NCBI GenBank assembly: GCA_017936885.1
Contig: JAGBEO010000005.1
Location: 1-64,000 of the forward strand
Reading direction: 5' to 3'
From: Lachnospiraceae bacterium
GTDB lineage: Bacteria > Bacillota > Clostridia > Lachnospirales > Lachnospiraceae
Length of the DNA: 64,000 nucleotides
Shown here: piece after piece, positions 42,102 to 52,177 of the stretch
Layout: each line of letters begins with the position of its first letter
Numbering within the stretch: the first letter of the stretch is position 1
Position numbers and translations under genes: made by a program
The notes under the pieces: generated by a model
Database searches by the model: none
Told to the model about the DNA's origin: nothing
Seen by the model: the letters and a program-made list of their open reading frames with translations, nothing else

Positions 42102-44228
42102 CTATGTGTGATGCATTTTCGGAATAAACACTCTCTTATTTCCGATATCCGTCTCCGCCTTGGCAGCCGCTTTGGCTTCTTCACAGAACGTAAGCTGGGC
42201 GTTGAAGATTTCTTTGCCCCGTTTATCTATCTTTTCATAGCTGCCATCCGGCTGCAAAACAGACGCTTTCACCGTGTCCTTAAGCTGACAGTCTAAGATA
42301 TGTTTAAGCTTCTCCTGCAGCGCAGGCTTCTCCACCGGAAACAGAATTTCCACACGGCGGTCTAAGTTACGCGGCATCCAATCTGCACTGGCACAGTAAT
42401 ACTCTGGCTTACCGTCATTCTCGAAATAGAAGATTCTGGCATGTTCCAGATAATTGCCTACGATAGAACGCACCGAGATATTCTCGCTGACACCGGGAAT
42501 TCCCACCTTCAGACAGCAGATTCCCCTGATAATCAGATCAATCTTTACCCCTGCCGCACTGGCTTCATACAGCGCCGTAATAATACTCTTATCACATAAT
42601 GAATTCATTTTGGCAATAATATGGGCCGGCCTGCCCTGCATCGCATGTTCCTTCTCCCTGCCGATTAGGCTTAAGAAGCGGTCTTTTAACCAAAGCGGTG
42701 CTAAAGAAAGACGGTTCCAGCTTCTGGGCTCCGAATAGCCGGACAGCATATTAAAGACTGCCGTAGCATCCTCCCCGATCATCTCAGAACAGGTCAACAG
42801 ACCCACATCAGTATAAAGCTTCGCCGTGGAATCATTATAGTTACCGGTTCCCAGATGCACATATCTGCGGATCCCGTTTTCTTCTTTTCTGACTACCAGC
42901 GTGATCTTACTATGGGTCTTTAAACCCACCAGACCATAGATTACATGGCATCCCGCTTTCTCTAACTTCTTCGCCCAGACGATGTTATTCTCCTCGTCAA
43001 ACCGTGCTTTCAGTTCTACCAGAACAGACACCTGCTTACCGTTTTCCGCCGCCTGCTCCAAGGCCGCTATAATCGGTGAGTTACCGCTGACACGATACAA
43101 AGTCTGCTTGATTGCCAGCACATTAGGGTCTTTGGCAGCCTGTCTGATAAAACGTACCACCGGCTCAAAGGTCTGGTAAGGATGATGCATTAAAATGTCA
43201 CCCTCCCTGATTTTCTCAAACACATCCGCATCTTCCGGCAGTTCCGGTACCGGCTGGGGCTTTAAGTAGCTGTGCTCCTTTAAATCATCAAATTCCTCCA
43301 AGCCATACATTTTCATAAGGAATGTCAAATCTAAGGGCCCGTTAATGGGATAAATATCTTCCTTCTGAACTGCCAGTTCGTCTTTGATCAGTTTTAAAAG
43401 TCTGCCGTCAATTCCCTCTTCCACTTCCAGACGAATCACCTGTCCCCACTGCCGTTTCTTCAACTGCTTCTCAATCTCCTGCAGCAGGTCTTCCGCCTCT
43501 TCTTCCTCAATCGTCAAATCCGCATTACGCATAATACGGAACGGATAAGTACAGACAATGTCATAGTTTAAGAATAATTTATGAATATTCCGCTCAATCA
43601 CTTCCTCAAGGAGAATCACCTTGGTTCCCTCTTCGCACGGAATCGGAATGATACGGGACAGTACACTAGGCACCTGAACCGTGGCAAATTCTAACTCCCC
43701 ATTACCGTTCTTCTTCGTCACCAGCGCTCCCAGGTTCAGGGATTTATTTCTGATCAACGGAAACGGTCTGGAGGAATCCACTGCCATCGGTGTTAAAACC
43801 GGATATACATTATCTGCAAAATAACGGTCCACATAGGCTCCGTCCTCTTTGTTCAGATTCTCGTGGTGTCTGATGATATGCAGACCATGATCCAAAAGCT
43901 GGGGCATCAGGGAACGGTTATAGACCGTATACTGCTGCTCCACCAGCCTGTGCGTCTCTTCATTCACCTTCGCAAGCTGTTCCTCCGCAGTCATGCCCGC
44001 GATATCTTTCTTTTTGTATCCCGCATTTACTATATCTTCAAGGGATGCTACCCGTACCATGAAAAACTCGTCCAGATTCGATGCCGTAATACTTAAGAAT
44101 TTCAACCGCTCGAATAACGGTATCTGTTTATCCTTTGCTTCGCTTAAGACCCGCTTGTTAAAAAGCAGCCAGCTAAGTTCTCTGTTGGTATAGTATTCAT
44201 TCCTGGAAAAATCTGCTGTATTTGCCAT
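42102..44228 (-). CDS. ppk1: Polyphosphate kinase 1
   Basis: 708 aa, full length. It makes polyphosphate from ATP. The N domain opens YYTNRELSWLLFNKRVL, followed by head domain LDEFFMVRV. The two catalytic C domains contain the autophosphorylated His in VGLKTHSKITLVVRKE and the second His region LEHARIFYFEND. Nucleotide-binding arginines in RIMRNADL are present. It directly follows the exopolyphosphatase-like gene, so synthesis and breakdown of polyP are co-transcribed. Confidence 0.97.
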   Translation of the reverse strand: MANTADFSRNEYYTNRELSWLLFNKRVLSEAKDKQIPLFERLKFLSITASNLDEFFMVRVASLEDIVNAGYKKKDIAGMTAEEQLAKVNEETHRLVEQQYTVYNRSLMPQLLDHGLHIIRHHENLNKEDGAYVDRYFADNVYPVLTPMAVDSSRPFPLIRNKSLNLGALVTKKNGNGELEFATVQVPSVLSRIIPIPCEEGTKVILLEEVIERNIHKLFLNYDIVCTYPFRIMRNADLTIEEEEAEDLLQEIEKQLKKRQWGQVIRLEVEEGIDGRLLKLIKDELAVQKEDIYPINGPLDLTFLMKMYGLEEFDDLKEHSYLKPQPVPELPEDADVFEKIREGDILMHHPYQTFEPVVRFIRQAAKDPNVLAIKQTLYRVSGNSPIIAALEQAAENGKQVSVLVELKARFDEENNIVWAKKLEKAGCHVIYGLVGLKTHSKITLVVRKEENGIRRYVHLGTGNYNDSTAKLYTDVGLLTCSEMIGEDATAVFNMLSGYSEPRSWNRLSLAPLWLKDRFLSLIGREKEHAMQGRPAHIIAKMNSLCDKSIITALYEASAAGVKIDLIIRGICCLKVGIPGVSENISVRSIVGNYLEHARIFYFENDGKPEYYCASADWMPRNLDRRVEILFPVEKPALQEKLKHILDCQLKDTVKASVLQPDGSYEKIDKRGKEIFNAQLTFCEEAKAAAKAETDIGNKRVFIPKMHHT

Positions 44229-44339
44229 ATCCCGTACGGCCTCCTTCTAACCTTGCTTCATCCGGTATCCGGTCTGCCTTCTGTTACACATCTGCTTCTG
44301 ATGAGTATGCCGCCGAACCCTGTTCTGTATTTGGAGCTG

Positions 44340-45869
44340 TTATCTGCGCTGTCTGATCACCGGCTTCACACTGTATACTTCCTCGAAAAACTCTGCCCGT
44401 TTCGTAAACAATCCTTTTTCCAGCGTAATATCTACGGAAGAATCCACCGTAATAATTAACTGTTCATCTTTCAGCGTGGTTTTGACATCCTTGAATTTCT
44501 GCTTGTGGCTTCTGTCCAATCCGTTGGCTATCTTTAAGATAGCTGTCAGCTTGGCAATCTTCAAATAGGCTTCCTTGTCAATAGAACTGTTCCGGCTTAT
44601 CACATCATAATAATCGAAATCCATATGATTATATTTCACCACATTCGCCACAATTTCCCGTTCTATGTGGGACAATCCTATGATCTCCGTGGACAGGATA
44701 ATGTTATAGGAACACTCTCCCAGATTCACCAGACTGATATACTTACCGCAGTCGTGCAGAAGCGTTGCAATCCGCAGCAGCAGCCGTTCCCTCTTGGAAA
44801 GGCCGTGTACCTTCTTCATGCTGTCATAGATCGTCAGCGCTATCTTCTCTAATGTCTCGCTTCTCCGTCGGCTGCCCATATAACGCTTGCTGATATTTCG
44901 TGCACAGGCTATAATATCCTGCTCGAAATCATGATCTTCCTTGATAATTTTATTCTTCTCACCGTACTCGTATGCCATACCGTCACACAGGCTGACGCCC
45001 GGTACCCAGATCAGCTTCGCATCCATCATCTGTGCGATCCGGTTAATCAACATGCCTGAGATACACAGAAGTGGAACTTTCTCTTCCGGCATTCCCAGTC
45101 TCTTAGCCACATCCTGCAGCGATTTCTCATGTACCCGCTCCAAGAAATGCCCCATGGCAGACGCTTCAATACTATCCTGCTCAAGTCCTGCAACATTCTT
45201 TCCTACAACGGCGGAGATATAATCATCCACCACAATAATATTCTCTATCTCTCTATCCTTCATATACAGTTTCTTAAACACTGCAAGCTGGGAACTGATC
45301 ATCTCATCTAAGATCGTCTCATACTGACCGGACCGGATATTCAGTCTTCCTAACTGATCCTGCAGACGCAGCACACCCAGCTTCATATTCTGTGTGGTTA
45401 CAAGCGTATCCTTATCAAAGAGCGACAACTGTATACTGCCGCCGCCGATATCAACAATAGCAGTACCTTTTTCAATGATTCGGTTAAACACCTCTCCTTT
45501 TGATGCAATAGACTTATAATCCAGAAAACGCTGTTCCGAATTGCTGAGCACTTCGATACTGATTCCGGTACGCTGGGCGATCTGATCCAATACAATCATG
45601 GTATTCTCTGTCTCACGGATGGCACTGGTACCGTATGCCTTGTAATCATCCACCTTATAGCTCTTCATGATATCCCCGTAATCTCTGAGGATTCTGCACA
45701 GTTCGTCCACTCTGCCGTAACTGATCTTACCTGTCGTGTAAGTATCCGTACCCAGATCAATACGCTGCCTGATATGATCGATCTCCCTGATACCGCTCTT
45801 AGAAGAAATCTCGAATATCTTCATGGAAAGTTCATAAGAGCCCACATCTATCGCTGCAAATGTCTTCAT
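44340..45869 (-). CDS. ppx: Ppx/GppA family phosphatase with HD domain
   Basis: 509 aa from the ATG at 45869 (RBS AAGGAGG; the frame to 45899 lacks one). The ASKHA fold shows FAAIDVGSYELSMKIFEIS and IVDIGGGSIQLSLFD (phosphate loops). The C-terminal HD-type domain shows LLRIATLLHDCGKYISL and a second His-containing helix. It acts on polyphosphate ends and/or pppGpp. The start lies within 2 bp of the DUF815 stop codon, implying translational coupling; ppk1 follows 111 bp later. Confidence 0.93.
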   Translation of the reverse strand: MKTFAAIDVGSYELSMKIFEISSKSGIREIDHIRQRIDLGTDTYTTGKISYGRVDELCRILRDYGDIMKSYKVDDYKAYGTSAIRETENTMIVLDQIAQRTGISIEVLSNSEQRFLDYKSIASKGEVFNRIIEKGTAIVDIGGGSIQLSLFDKDTLVTTQNMKLGVLRLQDQLGRLNIRSGQYETILDEMISSQLAVFKKLYMKDREIENIIVVDDYISAVVGKNVAGLEQDSIEASAMGHFLERVHEKSLQDVAKRLGMPEEKVPLLCISGMLINRIAQMMDAKLIWVPGVSLCDGMAYEYGEKNKIIKEDHDFEQDIIACARNISKRYMGSRRRSETLEKIALTIYDSMKKVHGLSKRERLLLRIATLLHDCGKYISLVNLGECSYNIILSTEIIGLSHIEREIVANVVKYNHMDFDYYDVISRNSSIDKEAYLKIAKLTAILKIANGLDRSHKQKFKDVKTTLKDEQLIITVDSSVDITLEKGLFTKRAEFFEEVYSVKPVIRQRR

Positions 45870-45870
45870 C

Positions 45871-47157
45871 CTAATCCTCCTTGCCAAGTAGATAATCAAT
45901 AAACTGCTGTGCCGTCCGACCGGACAATCCGCCGTGGGAAAGTTCCCATTTATTTGCCTCTAAATACAGTTCTTCTTCCGGCATGGTAATCCTGTAACGA
46001 TCCGCCAGCGTCTTCACAATCTGTTTAAACTGCTTCTGATCCGGCGCACAGAAAAAGATGGAAACACCGAAACGGTACACCAAAGACAGCTTCTCCTGTA
46101 CCGTATCTCCCGAATGCATATCTTCCGTTCTGCGGTCATCCTTGTCGCTGTAATTCTCCCGAATCAGATGCCGTCTGTTGGAGGTTGCATAGATCAGTAC
46201 ATTGTCCGGCTTCTTCTCCAGGCCGCCCTCAATAACTGCCTTTAAGTATTTATACTCTATCTCGAAATCCTCGAAGCTTAAATCATCCATATAGATAATA
46301 AACTTATAATTCCTGTTCTTTATCTGGGAAATCACATCATTCAAATCCTGGAATTGATGCTTATAAATTTCAATGATACGCAGTCCCCTGTCATAATATT
46401 CATTCGCTATCGCCTTGATGCTGGAGGATTTCCCTGTTCCCGCATCTCCGAACAACAGGCAGTTGTTCGCCTTTCTGCCGGATACAAAAGCTTCCGTATT
46501 GTCGATCAGCTTCTGCTTGGGAATCTCATATCCCACCAGATCATCCAAATATACATGGGCAATATTCTGTATTGGTACAATCTTTGCTCCCTTGTCCTCA
46601 TGCACCACACGGAATGCTTTATGTAAACCGAATTTGCCTACACCATATTCCCGGTAAAACTCTGTCAATGTGCCTTTCATTGCCTGCGCATTCTCATTCT
46701 TTGCGAACTGCTTGGTCAGATGACATATGCGGTCGCGGATACGCTTATTATATACCTTGCTGTCCTGAGAAGGACTTTCATAAGACAAAATCGTACGAAA
46801 TTCCGGTGCCTTCAGAATTTCCATCATCTCTGTAAAATCGTAATCATAAAATTCCTTAAAAATGGTAATATCATGCAGCACCAGATCGTTGATACTGCCC
46901 TCCACTTCTCCCCGGATCTCACATGCCATGCTGTAGCTGTTCTCATTATTCACTAACAGATTCGTCAGATAGCAATGCCAGAGGTTGCCGTAGAATCCGT
47001 GATCTGCCGCCATTTCAAGCAGTCCGTGCATACACTCGTACAAAAGCGGTCTCGCCTTTTTGTCTCCGCAGCGGTAATGCTCCATCAGCCAGACCATATC
47101 CTTTAATATCTCTCCATCCACAAAATCTTTATAGATGATCAGTTCTTCTTCTCTCAT
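45871..47157 (-). CDS. DUF815-type AAA+ ATPase
   Basis: 428 aa. A helical N-terminal ~190 residues is followed by an AAA+ core with Walker A FGDAGTGKSSSIKAIANEY, Walker B FIIYMDDLSFEDFE, and sensor-1 LIYATSNRRHLIREN (Asn). This matches the DUF815 family, which is ATP-binding, cytoplasmic and of unknown role. It sits 22 bp behind pheA and touches ppx. It may be a chaperone-like remodeller, but that is inferred only from the fold. Confidence 0.92.
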   Translation of the reverse strand: MREEELIIYKDFVDGEILKDMVWLMEHYRCGDKKARPLLYECMHGLLEMAADHGFYGNLWHCYLTNLLVNNENSYSMACEIRGEVEGSINDLVLHDITIFKEFYDYDFTEMMEILKAPEFRTILSYESPSQDSKVYNKRIRDRICHLTKQFAKNENAQAMKGTLTEFYREYGVGKFGLHKAFRVVHEDKGAKIVPIQNIAHVYLDDLVGYEIPKQKLIDNTEAFVSGRKANNCLLFGDAGTGKSSSIKAIANEYYDRGLRIIEIYKHQFQDLNDVISQIKNRNYKFIIYMDDLSFEDFEIEYKYLKAVIEGGLEKKPDNVLIYATSNRRHLIRENYSDKDDRRTEDMHSGDTVQEKLSLVYRFGVSIFFCAPDQKQFKQIVKTLADRYRITMPEEELYLEANKWELSHGGLSGRTAQQFIDYLLGKED

Positions 47158-47179
47158 GACTCCTCTTATACTCCTGCCC

Positions 47180-48307
47180 CTAATAGTTTCCCAAAATCTT
47201 CATACTCCGCGCCTCGTCCCGAAGCCCCCGCAAAGCATTTTTCACTGCGCTGTCTGCAAGATTTCCTTCAAAATCAATAAAGAAGCGGTACTCCCAGTTC
47301 CGATCCTCGATAGGCCGGCTCTCAATCTTGGTCATGTTCAGATTATTATAAATAAAATGAGATAACATGTGATATAAAGAACCGCTCTCATGGGATACTT
47401 CCAGACAAATACTTACCTTCTTCGCATCCTTTAAGAAAATCTTCTGGTTGGTGATAATAATAAACCGGGTTGAGTTCGTCTCCGATTGGTTGACTCCGCA
47501 CTCTAAAATATCAAGTCCGTAGATTTTTGCCGCCTGCTCACTGGCAATAGCTGCCTGGCTCTTGTCTCCGTCCTCACTGACCTTACGGGCGGCAAAGGCA
47601 TTATTCTGCATACTGATCTGTCGCCATGTATCATGCTCATTCAGATAACGGGAACTCTGCATCAGAGACTGGGGATGGGAATATACTGTGCGAATCTGTT
47701 CAAAGTCCGTGCCCGGCAGTCCCATCAGGCAATGCTCAATCTTAATAATCTGTTCCCCTACAATATAATTCTCAAACTCGACCAGTAAGTCATAAATCTC
47801 ATTCACAATACCGGCTGTGGAATTTTCAATCGGAAGTACCGCAAAATCCGCACTTCCCTCTTCAATTGCACACATTGCATCCCGGAAGGTATCTACATGG
47901 AAGCAATTTACCTCTTCCCCGAAATATTTCATCATCGCCATCTGGGAATAGGCGCCTTCCGCCCCCTGAAATACCACCCGTGCTTTCTCCACCTCCAGCT
48001 TGTCCACACCGATAAAAGGCAGTTTACCGACACTTCCCGCCTCTGACAGTTTATTATACTGAAGCTTGCGGCTCATGGACATGATCTGCTCGAACAATTC
48101 CTGTACGCCATGGGCGTTAAAATCATTGTGCGTCAGAGATCTTACCTTGCGCAGTTTCTCTTCCTCTCTTGTCTTATCAAATACTTTCTTTCCCGTCTTT
48201 ATCTTATAATCAGCTACCTGAGAACAGATCTCCATTCTTTCTTCATAAAGCTTCACGATCTGCTCATCGATTCCGTCCAACTGATCTCGTAAGTCTAATA
48301 AATCCAT
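47180..48307 (-). CDS. pheA: Bifunctional chorismate mutase / prephenate dehydratase (P-protein)
   Basis: 375 aa. The N-terminal chorismate mutase AroQ domain (LRDQLDGIDEQIVKLYEERM, with the conserved Arg/Lys helix) spans ~1-90. The prephenate dehydratase (~110-290) has FQGAEGAYSQMAMMKYF, LPIENSTAGIVNEIYDL and the TRF motif in NSTRFIIITN. The ACT domain (~300-375) has ESRPIEDRNWEYRFFIDFEG, the site of phenylalanine feedback. It converts chorismate to phenylpyruvate. GAAAGG precedes the ATG, and a TATGAT box lies ~55 bp upstream. It heads the run leading to polyP genes. I saw no T-box in the leader. Confidence 0.96.
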   Translation of the reverse strand: MDLLDLRDQLDGIDEQIVKLYEERMEICSQVADYKIKTGKKVFDKTREEEKLRKVRSLTHNDFNAHGVQELFEQIMSMSRKLQYNKLSEAGSVGKLPFIGVDKLEVEKARVVFQGAEGAYSQMAMMKYFGEEVNCFHVDTFRDAMCAIEEGSADFAVLPIENSTAGIVNEIYDLLVEFENYIVGEQIIKIEHCLMGLPGTDFEQIRTVYSHPQSLMQSSRYLNEHDTWRQISMQNNAFAARKVSEDGDKSQAAIASEQAAKIYGLDILECGVNQSETNSTRFIIITNQKIFLKDAKKVSICLEVSHESGSLYHMLSHFIYNNLNMTKIESRPIEDRNWEYRFFIDFEGNLADSAVKNALRGLRDEARSMKILGNY

Positions 48308-48579
48308 ACTTCGGCAATCCTTTCTTATCTGTACTGTGCTTGTCTATCCTTAGTTTATCATACACACAAATGCCAAGGCAGGCATTAGGACACCGGCTCC
48401 GGCATCATGCAGCGAGTGCATGACGCGGTCTGAACAGTAACAGCCTGACAAACTACTATCATCTTACCCCAAATTTCCCTTGATAGCAAGCCGGATTGTA
48501 GATATAATAAGGTAATCCCAACAGGTGCTTTTATGAATATAAAAGGTCGAACTGTTGCGATAGTCGGAGGATAGATGAC

Positions 48580-49614
48580 ATGACAACCAGACAAAAAAAC
48601 ATTCTGATTTTATCCATAACAGGCGTTGTGGTGATTTTACTGCTTTTACTCGTAATCTTCAGCGGCCATATTTCTTTCAATGACGAAAACACCACCGGCA
48701 ATACTGCCGGGAACTTAAATAACGGTGGATATTTCTGCGAGACAGAGGACCGTGTCTATTTTGCCAATGCCTATGATAATTACGCACTGTATTCCATGAA
48801 TCCGGACGAGACAGACTTAAAAAAGCTAAATGACAACTCCGTCTCTTCCATCAATGCCGGCGGTAATTATCTGTATTATGCCATGTCCAGCAATTCCAAC
48901 GGCTCCGGGCTCGGTTTCGTCCGCAAGACTTCCGGCATTTACCGCAGCAAGTTAAACGGAAGCGGCGTTGTCTGTCTGGATCGATGCCATATCGTCACGA
49001 TGCAGTTATGCGGGAACTATTTATACTATGAGAAATACGATAATACAGATGCGGTCTCTCTGGACAAAATCAAGATCAATAAGAAAGAACAACAGACTCT
49101 CGCCGCAGAAAGAATCAATCCTAACTGTTACGTAAACGGCCAAATCTACTATCAGGGTACCGAAGAAGACCACTATCTCCACGTGCTGAACACGGCAACT
49201 GATACCACTGACGTCTTATGGCAGGGTGATATCTGGAATCCGGTCTATCAAAACGGCTATATATATTATATGGATGTGGCTGATAACTACAGGCTGTGCC
49301 GCTACTCCATGAGTGACGATATCGTCGAAGTATTGACCAATGACCGGATCGATATGTTTAACGTATATGGCGACTACATTTACTATCAGGTCAGCTCCAA
49401 AGATGCTCCTGCACTGAAAAGGATGCTTACAGACGGCAGTTCACAGGAACTGGTACGGGAAGGTGTCTATCAAAACATTAATATCACCTCCCAATATGTA
49501 TACTTTAACGCTTTTAACGAAGAGACGCCTGTCTACAAAACAAGTACCTATGGGCCTGTCAATGTGACCACCTTTGATGCCGGCATGCAGGCGGCGTTAG
49601 ATAATATGAAATAA
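48580..49614 (+). CDS. DUF5050-type membrane-anchored beta-propeller protein
   Basis: 344 aa. A single N-terminal membrane anchor (LILSITGVVVILLLLLVIFS) is followed by an extracellular-type repeat domain with recurring YYxx / YxxGxYIYY strands (NAGGNYLYYAMS, LCGNYLYYEKYD, QNGYIYYMDV, VYGDYIYYQV). This is the pattern of DUF5050 proteins. GGAGG lies 9 nt before the ATG. It is likely a surface protein sensing or binding cell-wall material. No enzymatic motif. The gap 48308-48579 holds only the two divergent promoters. Confidence 0.85.
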   Translation: MTTRQKNILILSITGVVVILLLLLVIFSGHISFNDENTTGNTAGNLNNGGYFCETEDRVYFANAYDNYALYSMNPDETDLKKLNDNSVSSINAGGNYLYYAMSSNSNGSGLGFVRKTSGIYRSKLNGSGVVCLDRCHIVTMQLCGNYLYYEKYDNTDAVSLDKIKINKKEQQTLAAERINPNCYVNGQIYYQGTEEDHYLHVLNTATDTTDVLWQGDIWNPVYQNGYIYYMDVADNYRLCRYSMSDDIVEVLTNDRIDMFNVYGDYIYYQVSSKDAPALKRMLTDGSSQELVREGVYQNINITSQYVYFNAFNEETPVYKTSTYGPVNVTTFDAGMQAALDNMK

Positions 49615-49675
49615 TACAATAATCCTGTATCATCAAGCATTACTCATCACATGACAAACGGCAGAATAGAACACT

Positions 49676-50281
49676 CTACTCTGCCGTTATTTTAAAGTTC
49701 TTCTCTAACAATTCTTCATTGTGCATACAGCGATAGATACCTGTTACCTTCTGTGCCATGCCCTCTCCTGCCCGTTCATCCGTAACAGGCAGTATCATAA
49801 TCCGGTAATCCACTCCGAATACCCGGCTTCTGGTGTCTGTCATGTGACAGCCGTTACGTGTATAGAAGGCTATCCTCCGGTTCCTGATGTTCCTTATGTT
49901 CTCTTCCAGTTCCAGTTCATTGTCCTCCACCTCGATTATAATACCCCTCCAATCGCCGCACGCTTCTTTAAGCTGCCCTAACGCTATGGAACCGTATCCC
50001 TGTCCCCGAGCGTTCGCACAAGCCGCAAAATAATCCAATAATAACATCTGTTTGTTATTATCTGCAACTAAGAATGCATAAGCGCGTAACAGATCCCCCT
50101 CTGCGCCGTCTGCCTGCACTGTCTCATAAAAACCATAAGCAAAGTAATGCCCTCTCTTCCACATATCCTCTATCATGTAGAACGGTTTTAACTCCTCCGG
50201 TGGGAAATCTGCCCTCATATAAGTATCATATATTTGTTTTGTCTGTATTAACGTTAATTTCCTTACCTGTAACTGTGCCAT
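49676..50281 (-). CDS. GNAT family N-acetyltransferase
   Basis: 201 aa. The central segment LLDYFAACANARGQGYGSIA carries the R/Q-x-x-G-x-G/A acetyl-CoA loop, and IIIEVEDNE / RIAFYTRNGCHMTDT supply the beta-4/beta-5 strands of the fold. The substrate is unknown. AACTATGG context; a weak ribosome site precedes the start. It is single between DUF5050 and the folate genes. Confidence 0.85.
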   Translation of the reverse strand: MAQLQVRKLTLIQTKQIYDTYMRADFPPEELKPFYMIEDMWKRGHYFAYGFYETVQADGAEGDLLRAYAFLVADNNKQMLLLDYFAACANARGQGYGSIALGQLKEACGDWRGIIIEVEDNELELEENIRNIRNRRIAFYTRNGCHMTDTRSRVFGVDYRIMILPVTDERAGEGMAQKVTGIYRCMHNEELLEKNFKITAE

Positions 50282-50406
50282 AGTTCTCTGCTTTCTACTA
50301 CAATTATCATATACCCTGCATTATCATATGCCGGCAGGGCACTATCTGTTCGCCGTATTTCTATAACATGCTTTCCGGCAATCCCCGGCGTTTACACCAT
50401 ACGTAC

Positions 50407-51243
50407 TTACAGCACGTGCTCCTCTCCACGCTGCTTTACTTCCCGGTACAACTGCATCACTGACTTTCGCAAGACCGGATGCATTTCATAGGGTGCAATC
50501 TGTGCAAGCGGTGCCAGCACAAAGTCCCGGTTATGCATGTCTGCATGGGGAATTTTCAGATCATCGGTATACATGACGCAGTCCTCATATAAAAGGATAT
50601 CCAAATCCAGTGTTCTGGGCCCCCAATGTACTTTACGCTCTCTGTCATTGTCCTTTTCAATCTCATGAATCCGCTCCAGCAGTTCCTCCGGTGTGTAAAG
50701 CGTCTCTATCGCAATCGCTCCGTTTAAGAAATTCTCCTGCTCCACACCGCCGTAGGGTGTGGTCATCATCCAGTCAGAGACCTTCATCACACGACATTTA
50801 TGATCTGCCAACAGCGCCTCCACTGCCGCATTCAGGTATCGTTCCCGCTCCCCCATATTGGAGCCGCAGGCAAGATACGCCTTCTTCCATCCCCTTGTAA
50901 TCTTCACAGACACGGACTCAAAAGGCAGCGGAATCGGAGCCTCCGGCTTACGGATTTCCAGATCGATATATCGAACCAGAGGGAAAGAAAGCAGCACTTC
51001 CTCTGCCGCTTTCTCTGCCACAGTCTCGATCAGCTTATACGTATGCTCAGTCAGGAAACGCTGAAAAAACAGGCATACTTCACCATAGTTTGTGGATAAA
51101 TCCAAATCATCCATAACACCTGCTTTTCTTGTATCACATCCCAGCACGGCATTCATATAAAAATTCTGCCCCTTCTCATTTTCCTCGGCATATACACCGT
51201 GATGGGCATATATCCGAAGATTCTCTATCCGAATCTGATCCAT
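50407..51243 (-). CDS. folK: FolB-FolK fusion: dihydroneopterin aldolase / HPPK
   Basis: 278 aa, a fusion. Residues 1-118 are dihydroneopterin aldolase (IRIENLRIYAHHGVYAEENE, LSTNYGEVCLFFQ). Residues ~120-278 are 6-hydroxymethyl-dihydropterin pyrophosphokinase (YLACGSNMGERERYLNAAVE, GPRTLDLDILLYED, IPHADMHNRDFVLAPLA). It carries out two successive steps of folate synthesis. It is last in the folate operon, 16 bp after folP. Confidence 0.96.
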   Translation of the reverse strand: MDQIRIENLRIYAHHGVYAEENEKGQNFYMNAVLGCDTRKAGVMDDLDLSTNYGEVCLFFQRFLTEHTYKLIETVAEKAAEEVLLSFPLVRYIDLEIRKPEAPIPLPFESVSVKITRGWKKAYLACGSNMGERERYLNAAVEALLADHKCRVMKVSDWMMTTPYGGVEQENFLNGAIAIETLYTPEELLERIHEIEKDNDRERKVHWGPRTLDLDILLYEDCVMYTDDLKIPHADMHNRDFVLAPLAQIAPYEMHPVLRKSVMQLYREVKQRGEEHVL

Positions 51244-51258
51244 AACTGTCTCCTTACT

Positions 51259-52086
51259 CTATGCCTGACGCCCCGGCCTGTATCCGTCACGGATGGCCTC
51301 CGCCATCTTAATTGCGCGCACATTCTCCTTCACATCATGCACTCTCACAAACATGGCGCCTTTCTGCACCGCATATACTGTCGTAACCAAGGTTCCCTCC
51401 ACCCGCTCTGATGCCGGAAGATCAAGCGTAAGTCCTATCACGGATTTGCGGCTGCATCCCAAGAGAAGCGGATATCCCAGAGAGTGAAGCATTTCCAAAC
51501 GGTCTATGATCTCCAAATTGTTCTCATAAGTCTTCCCGAACCCCACACCGGGATCTAAGATAATCTTATCATTTTCAATCCCTGCTTTATCAGCAATAAC
51601 AAGTGTTTCTTTTAAATCTTCCAGCACATCTTCCATGTAGCTGTGATAATCCGGCTCCTTCCGGTTATGCATCAGGCAGCACGGCAAGCCCGACTTTGCG
51701 ATGACGTCTGCCAGCATGGGATCATATTTCAGTCCCCAGATATCATTGATCATATCTACTCCGGCTTCCACCCCTGCCTGTGCCACTTTACTCTTATAGG
51801 TATCCAGCGAAATCGGTATATCAAATCTGGATTTAATCCCTTCCACGATCGGTATGACACGATGAATCTCTTCTTCCTCAGGCAATATAGTATATCCCGG
51901 TCTGGTAGATTCTCCGCCCACATCCACAATATCCATACCATCCGTTATCATTTCTTCCACATGATACAGCGCCTTATCCAGCTCATTGAATTGCCCCCCG
52001 TCCGAAAAGGAATCCGGGGTTACATTCAGGATTCCCATAACATAAGTATGACCCTTAACTGCAAATTCTTTCTCTCCGATTCTCAT
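51259..52086 (-). CDS. folP: Dihydropteroate synthase
   Basis: 275 aa from the ATG at 52086 (GGAGGG just upstream; longer frame rejected). TIM barrel with VMGILNVTPDSFSDGG, VGGESTRPGY, ISLDTYKSKVAQAG and ILDPGVGFGKTYENN, the pterin- and p-aminobenzoate-binding loops. It joins pABA to the pterin made by FolK and is the sulfonamide target. It follows the HD gene with ~90 bp between. Confidence 0.97.
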   Translation of the reverse strand: MRIGEKEFAVKGHTYVMGILNVTPDSFSDGGQFNELDKALYHVEEMITDGMDIVDVGGESTRPGYTILPEEEEIHRVIPIVEGIKSRFDIPISLDTYKSKVAQAGVEAGVDMINDIWGLKYDPMLADVIAKSGLPCCLMHNRKEPDYHSYMEDVLEDLKETLVIADKAGIENDKIILDPGVGFGKTYENNLEIIDRLEMLHSLGYPLLLGCSRKSVIGLTLDLPASERVEGTLVTTVYAVQKGAMFVRVHDVKENVRAIKMAEAIRDGYRPGRQA

Positions 52087-52177
52087 ACAGCCCTCCATAG
52101 CAAAACAATCACCTACAACCCAATATACACAACTCACACCACTCAACGGGAAGAATGCCCGCTAGCGGCATTCCTTT

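Noticed and set aside
48308..48579. T-box or attenuator upstream of pheA
   Set aside because: No T-box core (TGGNACCGCG) or terminator/antiterminator pair found in the short leader.
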